Source: Eubacteriales bacterium
GTDB lineage: Bacteria > Bacillota > Clostridia > Christensenellales > CAG-138
NCBI GenBank assembly: GCA_028703645.1
Contig: JAQVML010000011.1
Span: forward strand, 1 to 11,088
Direction of reading: 5' to 3'
DNA: 11,088 bases
Shown: positions 1-7,407 of the stretch, piece after piece
How positions within the stretch are numbered: the first letter of the stretch is position 1
Layout of the letters: every line of letters begins with the position of its first letter
Translations under genes and position numbers: made by a program
Notes under the pieces: generated by a model
Told to the model about the DNA's origin: nothing
Seen by the model: the letters and a program-made list of their open reading frames with translations, nothing else
Databases searched by the model: none

Positions 1-113
1 ATATGCTCATGCACAGCGGCATGCTCTTTGCGCGAAAGTTTGACGACGCGGTAGACGCGGACGTGATCAAGCAAATCAGCGACTGCGTCACGCCCGTAGA
101 GAAAACAACGTAG
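1..113 (+). CDS. C-terminal end of a Core-2/I-branching-type glycosyltransferase (partial)
   Basis: The reading frame is already open at the left edge and ends at TAG 111-113, so only the last 36 or so codons are visible. The segment HSGMLFARKFDDAVD followed by a short helical tail resembles the end of bacterial beta-1,6-N-acetylglucosaminyltransferase-like (Core-2/I-branching, GT14) proteins, where an LFARKFD-type motif lies close to the C-terminus. Such enzymes transfer a sugar from a nucleotide donor to a surface glycan. Only 24 bases separate the stop from the next gene, an O-antigen ligase-like protein, so the two are probably one surface-polysaccharide transcript. The family call rests on one short motif and is moderate; the rest of the gene lies outside the window. 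Confidence 0.5.
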   Translation, partial: MLMHSGMLFARKFDDAVDADVIKQISDCVTPVEKTT

Positions 114-137
114 AGAAATAAAGATTTTGAGGTATGT

Positions 138-1661
138 ATGAATCAAAATGACCAAGGGCGTCTCAATCATCGTTTTCCGCGAATGTTTTCCCTGCGGGAG
201 GGCGGCGTGTTGTCCTGGCGACTGATTGCCGTGCTGTCGCTGATGGGATGCATCGTGATTGAAATTCTGTTTAACATACTGCCCATTGATCACAATACGC
301 TTTTGCTGTATTGGTTCTATCCGGCGTCCCTCATGGCGCTGACGCAGCTGTATTTCAGCTTGCGCATTACCAAGCATTGGGAGATTCGTTTTCTGTTGAT
401 CTACTTGGGCTGGATGTGTTTGGTCGTGGTCCTCAACCATTCGCGCGCGCACTTTGTGGAATCCTATCAATGGTTTGCCTGCGCTTGTACGACGCTGTTT
501 TTATGTTTCTCGCTGCCATATGCGTTCTCAAAAGAGACGGCGTATCGCGCGATGACAGCGCTCGCGATTGCAACGGTTCTGGCGGTTTCGCTTCTGAGCA
601 TCGTATGCGTAATTGCGATCTACGCGCCGAATTTCGCCGCGAAGTTTCCTTCCATATTTGAAGGCTTCAGCTTCTGGGAGGGAAGATTCTATATCGATAA
701 CCACCCGAACCGCAGCGCGCCCGCACAGGCGCTTGCCGTCATTCTGGTCGGGTATTTATTGGCGCAATCCAAGAAAAGCTGGCAAAAGGTGCTTTGGGTT
801 CTGCTCGGGATTCTCTGCTTCTTTCCGCTGGCCCTCACGGTCAGCCGGACGGGCATTATTGGCGCGGGATTTGCTTTGGGGTTTGAAGTCTATCTGGCGC
901 TACAGGAAACGCTGCGCAAAAGAACCCGCGTGGTGCTGCGGGTGCTGATCGGGGTTGCCGCCGCCATGGTTACGCTTGTGGTGGTCTATAAAGGCGCCTC
1001 GTTGGTGAGTCAGGTGAACAACGCGTATTTAGCGCGCGTTGAGGCGGCACAGACGCAGCAGGATGTTCCGGCGATTGCCCCGCCCGCGGAGCCGGAATCC
1101 ACGCCGACAGAGGGCCAGGAGGCGCCCCCCGTGGCCTCGCAACCGGCGGAAAGCGTTATCGCTTCAACTGAAATCGGCTCAAGAGGCCTGTCGGATGCGG
1201 ATAGTTTCAACGGCCGAACAGATATCTGGCTGGGCGTGTTCAAAGGATTGCTGCAAAATCCAAAGATATTGGCGTTCGGTACTGGCCCTGTGCCAGCATC
1301 CAAGGTGATGTCGCCGTATTTTCCGGTCGATTCACCGATCGGGTATTTTCATAATTCGTTGCTGGCTGAGCTGGTGTCGTTCGGCGTAATCGGGCTGCTG
1401 TTTACGGTGGCGCTTCTCGTATTGATCGCCGTCTCTGCCATCCGGCTTTCGTTTGGGGCGCGGCAGAAAACGGCTCCGCTCGCGATGCGCATGCTGCCCG
1501 CGATTCTCCTCTTTACGGTTGCGGAGGGCATGATGGAGGATTTTCTGTTCGCCTATCAATCGCTCAGCATCTCCTGGATCTGGCTGATGGTCGCTGCGGG
1601 ATTCGTTGTTTCCGCGGTAAAAAAAGAACCTCTTGCGCAACAGCAGACAATCGAGAAATAA
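138..1661 (+). CDS. O-antigen ligase/polymerase-like polytopic membrane protein (Wzy_C family)
   Basis: This 507-residue protein has about ten or more hydrophobic helices spread along its length. Family signs are an N-H-P-N segment near residue 192, an SRTG motif at about 236-239 before a helix, a large outside loop, an NGRTDIW segment at about 358, and an HNSLLAELVSFGVIGLL motif from His405, which is the conserved end of the loop in WaaL/Wzy-type proteins. These proteins polymerise polysaccharide units or move lipid-linked glycans onto an acceptor at the outer face of the membrane; sequence alone does not separate ligase from polymerase. Between about residues 300 and 350 the loop carries a Pro/Glu/Ala/Thr-rich low-complexity stretch. 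The ATG at 138 has GAGG at 129-132, five bases upstream. It is probably cotranscribed with the preceding glycosyltransferase and ends at a strong terminator. Confidence 0.8.
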   Translation: MNQNDQGRLNHRFPRMFSLREGGVLSWRLIAVLSLMGCIVIEILFNILPIDHNTLLLYWFYPASLMALTQLYFSLRITKHWEIRFLLIYLGWMCLVVVLNHSRAHFVESYQWFACACTTLFLCFSLPYAFSKETAYRAMTALAIATVLAVSLLSIVCVIAIYAPNFAAKFPSIFEGFSFWEGRFYIDNHPNRSAPAQALAVILVGYLLAQSKKSWQKVLWVLLGILCFFPLALTVSRTGIIGAGFALGFEVYLALQETLRKRTRVVLRVLIGVAAAMVTLVVVYKGASLVSQVNNAYLARVEAAQTQQDVPAIAPPAEPESTPTEGQEAPPVASQPAESVIASTEIGSRGLSDADSFNGRTDIWLGVFKGLLQNPKILAFGTGPVPASKVMSPYFPVDSPIGYFHNSLLAELVSFGVIGLLFTVALLVLIAVSAIRLSFGARQKTAPLAMRMLPAILLFTVAEGMMEDFLFAYQSLSISWIWLMVAAGFVVSAVKKEPLAQQQTIEK

Positions 1662-1708
1662 GCGATTTCCCGTTTGACGATCTCAACGGAAATAAACGAT
1701 GCCAATCA

Positions 1709-1742
1709 AAAGCCCGCGGCAAAACGGTATGCCGCGGGCTTT
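1709..1742. terminator. Bidirectional intrinsic terminator between convergent genes
   Basis: A perfect 12-base inverted repeat, AAAGCCCGCGGC at 1709-1720 and GCCGCGGGCTTT at 1731-1742, has a 10-base loop. It is flanked by T-rich sequence in the plus direction and by A residues that read as T on the minus strand. It lies between the ends of the ligase-like gene and the convergent capA gene and can serve both. A weaker hairpin (1665-1674 with 1685-1693, one bulged C) precedes it on the plus strand and has no T run. Confidence 0.85.
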
Positions 1743-1767
1743 GTGTTGCGATGTGGTTGTGTTACGT

Positions 1768-3066
1768 TTACTGGACCCAGTCTGCGTCGTTCATCACAGG
1801 AATGGTGTCGGTTGTGCAGATATCGATGACATACTCGCGCGCGATCTCAACCCGCTCCAGCTCCCGATCGGTCAACTCGGAATAGGAATGGATCAACGAG
1901 GTGTCCGAGAGCGCGGGTACGACCTGATGCAGGTAGGTGTTGCCGATGGAGCGATAGAAGCAGAAGAGCGGCATATACTCCGCGCTTTTGAGCGTGGTCA
2001 CGCCATCGACGCCTTTTTCGACTGTGAGCTGAACATACAGACCGTATTTCAGCGGGTCAACCTTTTCTTTGTAAGACATGTTGGAGATAAAGTTGCCCAT
2101 CGAATAGACGACAAGACCGGTATACGGCTTTCCATCCCGCTCGACGGTGACGTACTCAACACTCTGCACCACGTGCGGATGCGAGCCCAAGATCACGTCG
2201 ACGCCGGATTCCAAGAGTAATTGTGCCTCGGCCTTTGTGCGGGAGTTTGGCGCGCTCTTGTGCTCCTTGTCCCAGTGCGGATAGGCGACGATAAAATCCG
2301 CTCCGGCATCGCGCAGCGCTTTGATCTCGGCAACCAGCCGATCCTGCTGTAAATACAGGCGGGTGACGGCGTATTCCGCTTCTGCGTCGGTCATGTAGCG
2401 CTCGTGCTTATTGATGATTTCGGTCGGCGCAATGAACCCGATTTTAACGCCTTTTACGTCGATGATCAGCGGCTTATCGCGCTCCTCGTTGGAGCGGGCG
2501 GTTCCGGTGTGAAAGATTCCCTTTTCGTCCAGCACATCCAGCGTGCGCAGCAGCCCCGGCATCTGGCGATCCAGCGCGTGGTTGTTGCCGGTGCTCAGAA
2601 AATCGAAGCCGATGTCCTTGAGGTTATCGATGAGGGCGTCCGGCGCGTTAAACGTGTCGACGCGCTCGTCGTCCTGCTTTTTCAGCGAATAACCCGCGTC
2701 TTCTCCGGAGAGAGTGGATTCAAAATTGCCGCACATCAGATCGACCGAGCGGAACTGATCGGCAACGCCCTGAAAACTGCGCGAAAAATCATAGGTGCCC
2801 GTCTCTGCGTTATATGCGCCGTTGACCTGAGCGGACATGGTCATAATATCCCCGATTGCGCCGATGGTGATCACAATTGGGGTTGGCTCCGGCGTCGGCG
2901 TTGGTTCCGGCGTTGGCGCTTGCGTCGGCTCCGGGGTGGCGGTGAGGACAACGGGCGAGGGGGTTGACGCCTCAACGACCTGCTCCTGCTGGGTACAGCC
3001 GGAAAGCACGGGAAATAAGGATAACAGAATCACGGCCAACATGCCGGACAGGACTTTTTTCTTCAT
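1768..3066 (-). CDS. capA: CapA-family lipoprotein (poly-gamma-glutamate capsule/metallophosphatase-like)
   Basis: The product has 432 residues. The start at 3066 is chosen because GGAG lies five bases upstream; a start 24 bases further out lacks such a site. It opens with a lipoprotein signal ending L-S-G-C with Cys24, so the protein should be lipid-anchored outside the cell. A Pro/Thr/Glu tether spans about 33-63. The calcineurin-like CapA domain follows, with IGDIM at 71-75, GNFES at 113-117, GNNH at 160-163, PHW at 263-265, GSHPHV at 294-299 and a YSMGNF segment. The usual HWGxEY appears as HWDKEH. CapA/PgsA proteins take part in poly-gamma-glutamate export or anchoring, but many clostridial homologues stand alone, as here: no capB or capC is visible. 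The substrate is therefore open. It converges on the surface-glycan genes and is divergent from the NAGPA fusion gene. Confidence 0.85.
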   Translation of the reverse strand: MKKKVLSGMLAVILLSLFPVLSGCTQQEQVVEASTPSPVVLTATPEPTQAPTPEPTPTPEPTPIVITIGAIGDIMTMSAQVNGAYNAETGTYDFSRSFQGVADQFRSVDLMCGNFESTLSGEDAGYSLKKQDDERVDTFNAPDALIDNLKDIGFDFLSTGNNHALDRQMPGLLRTLDVLDEKGIFHTGTARSNEERDKPLIIDVKGVKIGFIAPTEIINKHERYMTDAEAEYAVTRLYLQQDRLVAEIKALRDAGADFIVAYPHWDKEHKSAPNSRTKAEAQLLLESGVDVILGSHPHVVQSVEYVTVERDGKPYTGLVVYSMGNFISNMSYKEKVDPLKYGLYVQLTVEKGVDGVTTLKSAEYMPLFCFYRSIGNTYLHQVVPALSDTSLIHSYSELTDRELERVEIAREYVIDICTTDTIPVMNDADWVQ

Positions 3067-3153
3067 GATATCTCCGATCCGATCGCGCAAGGCACGTTAA
3101 CACAAGCGGTAAACGCAGGACGCAGCCCGGCAGGCAATCAAACTCTATCAAAA

Positions 3154-3182
3154 ATTATAGTGAAAGTTCCGCTTAAATACAA
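3154..3182 (-). promoter_or_regulatory. Candidate sigma-A promoter of capA
   Basis: Read on the minus strand, TTGTAT (3177-3182) is followed after 17 bases by TATAAT (3154-3159). The -10 box is perfect and the -35 box weak. Transcription would start near 3147 and give a leader of about 80 bases before the capA ATG. Confidence 0.55.
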
Positions 3183-3324
3183 CCGTTACGCCGAACATGT
3201 CATATTTTCGTGCGGAATCTGCAACAAAATCCTGTGGATGATCTGGGGAATCGACCTTCGAACAACGGAGAAAATACTGGCGAACAATGTTTTACCTAAA
3301 ATTCACCTGGGCGATACAATCGCT

Positions 3325-3354
3325 TTGACTTTGCGCGGTTAACTTGTGTATACT
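3325..3354 (+). promoter_or_regulatory. Promoter of the PIG-L-like/NAGPA fusion gene
   Basis: TTGACT (3325-3330) and TATACT (3349-3354) each match the sigma-A consensus at five of six positions and are 18 bases apart. RNA should start about seven bases after the -10 box, near 3361, which is itself an ATG of the downstream frame. The heptamer TGTATAC occurs at 3347-3353, across the -10 box, and again at 3362-3368. The rest of the divergent intergenic region (about 3183-3324) shows nothing else convincing. Confidence 0.65.
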
Positions 3355-3360
3355 AAGCGC

Positions 3361-5883
3361 ATGTATACGCATATGAGAAAAATGAACGTTCAGAGCCGGG
3401 TGATCGCCGCCGCAACGGTCGTGTTGCTGCTTCTTTCCGGGGTAGTTCCGCTTTCCAGCGCACGCGCGGAATCAGCCGAGATTCAGACCGGTCAGGTTGG
3501 TACGGTCACGGGCGATTGCACCATTACGATGCCCGAAGAACTCGCGGGAAAAGAGTACCGCATAACTGACGGATTGGTAGAAAGCTATCAAAACTTTGAA
3601 GCAGGGCAGTCGGTTCAGATCGATTTGCCGGAGGGTGCGCAAGGGCTGTATCTGGAGTGGTATAACCTGACAAGCGGGTATACGGTGACGCAAACCGACC
3701 AAAGCGGAACGACGCTCTCGGAAGACGCGGCGCAGCCGTTTGTCAACGCGTATTATCCGCTCAAAGACGGGGCAAAGAGTGTTACGCTCTCTTTCTCGCG
3801 GGATTGCTCGCTCTCCACGCTCTCGGTTTACGGCGCGGGAGACCTGCCAAGCAGCGTTCAGCGCTGGAATCAACCGACAACTGCCGATCTGTTGGTCGTC
3901 GCGTCAAACTCCAAAACCGCGCTGGACGAGTTTTTTGGCGTCATCGCGACTTATGCGTGTAACCACGATATCCCGACCGCGCTCGTCGTGATGTCCCGCA
4001 ACACGCGCGCAGCACAACAGGAGCTGCTGAGTGCGCTTTGGTACGCGGGATATGACCAGTATCCGTTTTTTGGCGATTTTACGAGCGTAAACGACTCGCT
4101 ATATAAGATGGTGAAGAACGAATGGGGCAGAAAGACGACCCTTTCGTTTGTGGAAGACCATATCGCGCAGTTGACGCCGAAGGTGCTCGTTACCCACATG
4201 GACGACGAGACTGCGCCGGACGGCGCCGCGCAGGTTACGGGAGAATATACGCTCCGTGCCGCGGAAGACGCCGGAGTTCATAAGATATACCTTGCCTCGG
4301 CAAGCGGCGGCACAACGCTGGATTACAATGCGCCACTCAACGGCTGTTTTGGAAAGACGGTGTTGGAGCTGGCGGCGGATGCGTTCACGCTCTGCACCAC
4401 GCGCCATGCATTTGAGAGCGCGCTGGTACCGACCTCGTCCTTCTTGCTCTCCGAGAGTGCGGTTGGGGACGATTCCTCCGCGAACGACTTGTTTGAGCAT
4501 ATCGATACCGCGACGTTGGGCGCGTATGTAGAGCCGACGCCAACGCCGCAACCAACGCCGGAGCCCACTGCGGAACCCACTGCGGAGCCGGAGGCGACGG
4601 TGGAGCCGATCAGCGCCGCGCAGGAGCCGCAGACGAGCGAGAGCACCCCCCAGACGACGTCGTTGTTAACGACGCTTGGCGCATCTCCGCTGGTGATCAT
4701 CGGCATCATCGCGCTTGGCGCGATTCTCTCGCTGGTTTTGATGTTGACATATGGCCTGCGCAAGCGCCGCCGCAGAATTCGTCCGCGTGCGGTTGTGATC
4801 TCGCTTATCCCGCTGGTACTGGGCCTGCTGGTATCCGGCGCGCTGACGTATCTATCGAAAAAGCAAGTGGCGCAAGCGTCGCTGGAGAGTACACCTGCGC
4901 CAACCGCCGTGGTCAACATAACGCCGGAGCCGAGCGCAACGCCGGAACCCACGGAAGAGCCGGAAGCGGAACCTGAGACGCTCGCGGACTCCGCCAACGA
5001 CGAGTATTATCGCCAGGCCGGTGAACCGGAGGAAGTCATCGTTGTAGATGAAGAAAACGGTCACTGGGAATATCGCACGGACACCCTCTCCATCCAGATC
5101 AACCGCGTGACCTCGGAATACACTAACTATGGCGGAAGGACCTATCCGCTGGTCTACTTTGTCGCGCATATTCGCATGCGGGATGTCGACTCATTTCGAA
5201 CCGTGCAGTCGGCGGACAATCGCAACGGAGCGGGTGCGCTCAAACCCTGGATCATTGCGCGGCGCAACAAGGCTGTGCTGATGATTACGGGCGATAACCT
5301 GACCGAGAGCGACACGCAGTATAAGAGCATTCTGATTCGCGACGGCAAGGTGTTTTTAGATAGCGCCAAGAGCGACATTATGGCGATATATCCGGATATG
5401 ACGCTGCACCTCTTCTCGCCAAAGGAGACCAACGCGAGAGAACTCTTGATGGACGGCGTACGCGAGGCGTTCTCGTTCGGGCCGACGCTGATTCGCGACG
5501 GCGTGTTTACCACCGAGGACATCGACCACACGGCGCGCATCGCCAACGAAACCAACCCGCGCACCGGACTTGGCATGATCGATCCGGGACACTTTGTCGC
5601 AATCGTGGTCGACGGGCGGCAAAAAGAATACAGCTACGGCATGCGCCTCACCGCGTTTGGAGAGCTGTTTGTCAAGGAAGGCTGCGTCGAAGCATATAAT
5701 CTCGACGGCGGCGTCTCCGCCTGCATGCTGTTTATGGGCGAGCAGCTCAATCACCACGGCCACAATCGCGTTGGTACGATTGAGGACACCTATCAGCGCA
5801 GAATTCCCGATGGACTCGTTTGGGGCTATTCCGACACGGTGCCCAGTGAGGATGACCCGATCTATCACCGTGGAGAGGGCTAA
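3361..5883 (+). CDS. Membrane protein: degenerate PIG-L-like domain fused to a phosphodiester glycosidase (NAGPA) domain
   Basis: The protein has 840 residues from the ATG at 3361 (other in-frame starts: 3346 GTG, 3373, 3382). A signal peptide probably ends after A-R-A at residue 36. Residues about 177-380 follow the pattern of secreted PIG-L/LmbE deacetylases (E-L-L-x-A-L-W-x-x-G, YPFFGDF, VTH at about 277-279, a PL..GK-T segment), but the metal motif HPDDE is replaced by N-S-K-T-A and the later GHxxH-type motif is missing, so this part looks inactive. A Pro/Thr/Glu linker leads to helix 442-466, a basic KRRRR loop and helix 477-499, then a second such linker. The C-terminus has NAGPA features: FGPTLIRDG, NPRTGLG from 732, VVDGR and NLDGG at 780-784. 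NAGPA domains cleave sugar-phosphate diesters. Topology is inferred out-in-out, with both domains outside. Surface-glycan or teichoic-acid processing is a reasonable guess, not shown. Confidence 0.75.
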   Translation: MYTHMRKMNVQSRVIAAATVVLLLLSGVVPLSSARAESAEIQTGQVGTVTGDCTITMPEELAGKEYRITDGLVESYQNFEAGQSVQIDLPEGAQGLYLEWYNLTSGYTVTQTDQSGTTLSEDAAQPFVNAYYPLKDGAKSVTLSFSRDCSLSTLSVYGAGDLPSSVQRWNQPTTADLLVVASNSKTALDEFFGVIATYACNHDIPTALVVMSRNTRAAQQELLSALWYAGYDQYPFFGDFTSVNDSLYKMVKNEWGRKTTLSFVEDHIAQLTPKVLVTHMDDETAPDGAAQVTGEYTLRAAEDAGVHKIYLASASGGTTLDYNAPLNGCFGKTVLELAADAFTLCTTRHAFESALVPTSSFLLSESAVGDDSSANDLFEHIDTATLGAYVEPTPTPQPTPEPTAEPTAEPEATVEPISAAQEPQTSESTPQTTSLLTTLGASPLVIIGIIALGAILSLVLMLTYGLRKRRRRIRPRAVVISLIPLVLGLLVSGALTYLSKKQVAQASLESTPAPTAVVNITPEPSATPEPTEEPEAEPETLADSANDEYYRQAGEPEEVIVVDEENGHWEYRTDTLSIQINRVTSEYTNYGGRTYPLVYFVAHIRMRDVDSFRTVQSADNRNGAGALKPWIIARRNKAVLMITGDNLTESDTQYKSILIRDGKVFLDSAKSDIMAIYPDMTLHLFSPKETNARELLMDGVREAFSFGPTLIRDGVFTTEDIDHTARIANETNPRTGLGMIDPGHFVAIVVDGRQKEYSYGMRLTAFGELFVKEGCVEAYNLDGGVSACMLFMGEQLNHHGHNRVGTIEDTYQRRIPDGLVWGYSDTVPSEDDPIYHRGEG

Positions 5884-5896
5884 ACAACAAATCAAG

Positions 5897-5932
5897 AAAC
5901 GGCTTGCAGTCAAATGCGAGCCGTTTTTGTGT
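5897..5932 (+). terminator. Intrinsic terminator after the NAGPA fusion gene
   Basis: AAACGGCTTGCA (5897-5908) pairs with TGCGAGCCGTTT (5915-5926) through 12 pairs including one G-U, with a six-base loop. A T-rich tract follows immediately. It begins 13 bases after the stop codon. Confidence 0.85.
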
Positions 5933-6031
5933 TTTTCGGAACGTAAAAAAGCACACGGCTACTTCAAACGCACATGCGTCTAGCGAAAGTTTGTTATTTC
6001 TTGATTTTAAGCGGGATGTTTCTGCTGCTTC

Positions 6032-6061
6032 TTGCGAAAGAGAAGTAGAAAGAAGTATAAT
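6032..6061 (+). promoter_or_regulatory. Candidate distal promoter of the nag operon
   Basis: TTGCGA (6032-6037) and a perfect TATAAT (6056-6061) are 18 bases apart. The start would lie near 6068, giving a leader of about 195 bases before nagA. The -35 box lies inside a dyad: CTGCTTCT at 6025-6032 pairs with AGAAGTAG at 6041-6048 with one G-U, which could be an operator. Confidence 0.5.
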
Positions 6062-6080
6062 ATGTATGGAACAAATAGAC

Positions 6081-6126
6081 TGAATTTGCAACTGGTATGA
6101 TGAAGGTCATCTCCTTTGCAAATTCG
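6081..6126 (+). other. Nested hairpin in the nag operon leader
   Basis: GAATTTGCAA (6082-6091) and TTGCAAATTC (6116-6125) form a perfect 10-base inverted repeat, extended by one U-G pair. Inside it GATGA (6099-6103) pairs with TCATC (6107-6111) around a three-base loop. No T run follows, so it is not a simple terminator. It could be an operator dyad or an RNA structure in the leader; its function is unknown. Confidence 0.5.
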
Positions 6127-6174
6127 ATTATGTTTGTAACAAATTAAACTGCGATGCAATGGATTGCTTGCCTT

Positions 6175-6202
6175 TTGACTCACAGATCGAGCATAGTATT
6201 CT
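6175..6202 (+). promoter_or_regulatory. Candidate proximal promoter of the nag operon
   Basis: TTGACT (6175-6180) is followed after 16 bases by TATTCT (6197-6202). The start would be near 6209, about 55 bases before nagA. A perfect palindrome, ATCCATGGAT at 6212-6221, lies just after the predicted start and would suit a repressor. The -10 box is weak. Confidence 0.4.
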
Positions 6203-6264
6203 TGTGAACTCATCCATGGATCGCGAAAGCATTTGGCGTCTATTCGGATTGGAGGAAATGATTG

Positions 6265-7404
6265 ATGATCTATCAAAACGCAATGGTATACGGTCCCGAC
6301 TTTCGTTTTCATAAAGGTGGCTTCGCGGTGGAAAACGGACGTTTTTCGCGCGTGCTCACCGTTGGCGAAGGGGAAGGGATGGATCTCGGCGGCGCGTACG
6401 TCGTGCCGGGATTCATCGACTTGCATAACCACGGCAACTCCGGCAAGGATTTTTCGGACGGAGATTTTGCCGGATTAACCACCCTCGCGCGATATCTCGC
6501 CAAGAACGGAATCACGTCTTTTGCGCCCGCTTCTGTCACGCTGCCGGAAAGTCAACTCAAGACAGCCTATGAAAACGCCGCATGTTTTGCAAAGGCAGCT
6601 CCCGCGGGGTGCTCCGTGCTGCGCGGCATCCACATGGAAGGCCCGTTTTTCTCGGAGAAGAAGAAGGGTGCGCAAAACGGCGCATATCTGCAAAACCCGA
6701 ATGTTGAGATGTTTCTGCGGCTCAACGAGGCGGCCGAGGGACTCATCAAGATTGCGGACGTCGCACCCGAGCTGCCGAACGCAATCGAATACATCGAACA
6801 AGTCAGTAAGATCTGCACGGTCTCGATTGCGCACACGGACGCGAACTATGACCAGGCGAAGGCCGCAATTGCGGCGGGCGTGACCCATATCACCCACCTG
6901 TTCAACGCCATGCCTTCGTTTTTGCATCGCGCGCCCGGTGTGGTCGGCGCGGCTGCCGAGTCGCCCTGGGTGATGGCGGAGCTCATCTGCGACGGTCAGC
7001 ATGTACACGAGAGTGTGGTCAGAGCCGCGTTTTCCATGTTTGGCGCGGACAGACTCTGCCTCATCAGCGACGCGCTCTCCTGCTGCGGCATGCCAAAGGG
7101 CGAATATGAGCTCGGTGGGCAAAAGATCATTCTCGACGGCACGGTCGCGAGACTTGCCGACGCGCCGGACACGCTGGCAGGTTCCGCAAACAATCTCTTT
7201 GGCATCTTCCGCCTCGCGCTCTCCTTCGGCATTCCTGCCGAGGCAGCGGTGCGCATGGCGAGTAGTAACCCCGCCCGCGCGCTCGGCGTGGAAGGCGAGG
7301 TCGGTTCGATTGCCAACGGCAAACGCGCGGACTTTCTCGTGCTCAACGGCGATTTTTCGCTCAGGCGCGTCTATCTTGCGGGCAGCGAGCTCGCGGAGAA
7401 CTAA
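6265..7404 (+). CDS. nagA: N-acetylglucosamine-6-phosphate deacetylase
   Basis: This 379-residue cytoplasmic enzyme removes acetate from GlcNAc-6-P to give GlcN-6-P (EC 3.5.1.25). It is a normal-length amidohydrolase-fold NagA. Visible signatures are PGFIDLHNHG with the H-x-H pair at 54-56, HMEGPFF with metal ligand Glu125, His190 in AHTDANY, His211 in THLFNAM, His246 in CDGQHVH and catalytic Asp269 in ISDALS, then LAGSANNLF. GGAGG at 6251-6255 lies nine bases before the ATG at 6265; a TTG at 6262 is a possible alternative and adds one residue. It is the first gene of an operon whose next members follow at 3, 56 and 19 bases. Confidence 0.95.
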   Translation: MIYQNAMVYGPDFRFHKGGFAVENGRFSRVLTVGEGEGMDLGGAYVVPGFIDLHNHGNSGKDFSDGDFAGLTTLARYLAKNGITSFAPASVTLPESQLKTAYENAACFAKAAPAGCSVLRGIHMEGPFFSEKKKGAQNGAYLQNPNVEMFLRLNEAAEGLIKIADVAPELPNAIEYIEQVSKICTVSIAHTDANYDQAKAAIAAGVTHITHLFNAMPSFLHRAPGVVGAAAESPWVMAELICDGQHVHESVVRAAFSMFGADRLCLISDALSCCGMPKGEYELGGQKIILDGTVARLADAPDTLAGSANNLFGIFRLALSFGIPAEAAVRMASSNPARALGVEGEVGSIANGKRADFLVLNGDFSLRRVYLAGSELAEN

Positions 7405-7407
7405 ACA

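Noticed and set aside
1699..2967. Long plus-strand frames opposite capA
   Set aside because: They are shadows of the capA coding strand; the minus-strand frame has a lipoprotein signal and clear CapA motifs.
3160..3342. A 60-residue frame starting at GTG in the capA/NAGPA intergenic region
   Set aside because: There is no ribosome-binding site, the start overlaps the capA promoter region, and the end overlaps the promoter of the fusion gene. The product resembles nothing known to me.
5889..6007. An 11-base inverted repeat (AAATCAAGAAA at 5889-5899, TTTCTTGATTT at 5997-6007) as ends of a small mobile element
   Set aside because: The arms are short and A/T-rich, no target duplication was seen, and the left arm overlaps the terminator. 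A chance match is likely.
6097..6147. A 16-codon frame in the nag leader as a possible leader peptide
   Set aside because: No Shine-Dalgarno sequence precedes it and it overlaps the nested hairpin. It is more likely chance.
5933..6264. glmS-type ribozyme or other known amino-sugar riboswitch upstream of nagA
   Set aside because: I could not find the conserved core of the glmS ribozyme, and the downstream gene is catabolic rather than glmS. Only hairpins without a known class are seen.
6258..6314. ATG at 6258 with an 18-codon frame overlapping the nagA start
   Set aside because: GGAGG ends only two bases before it, too close for initiation, whereas the spacing fits the nagA ATG at 6265.
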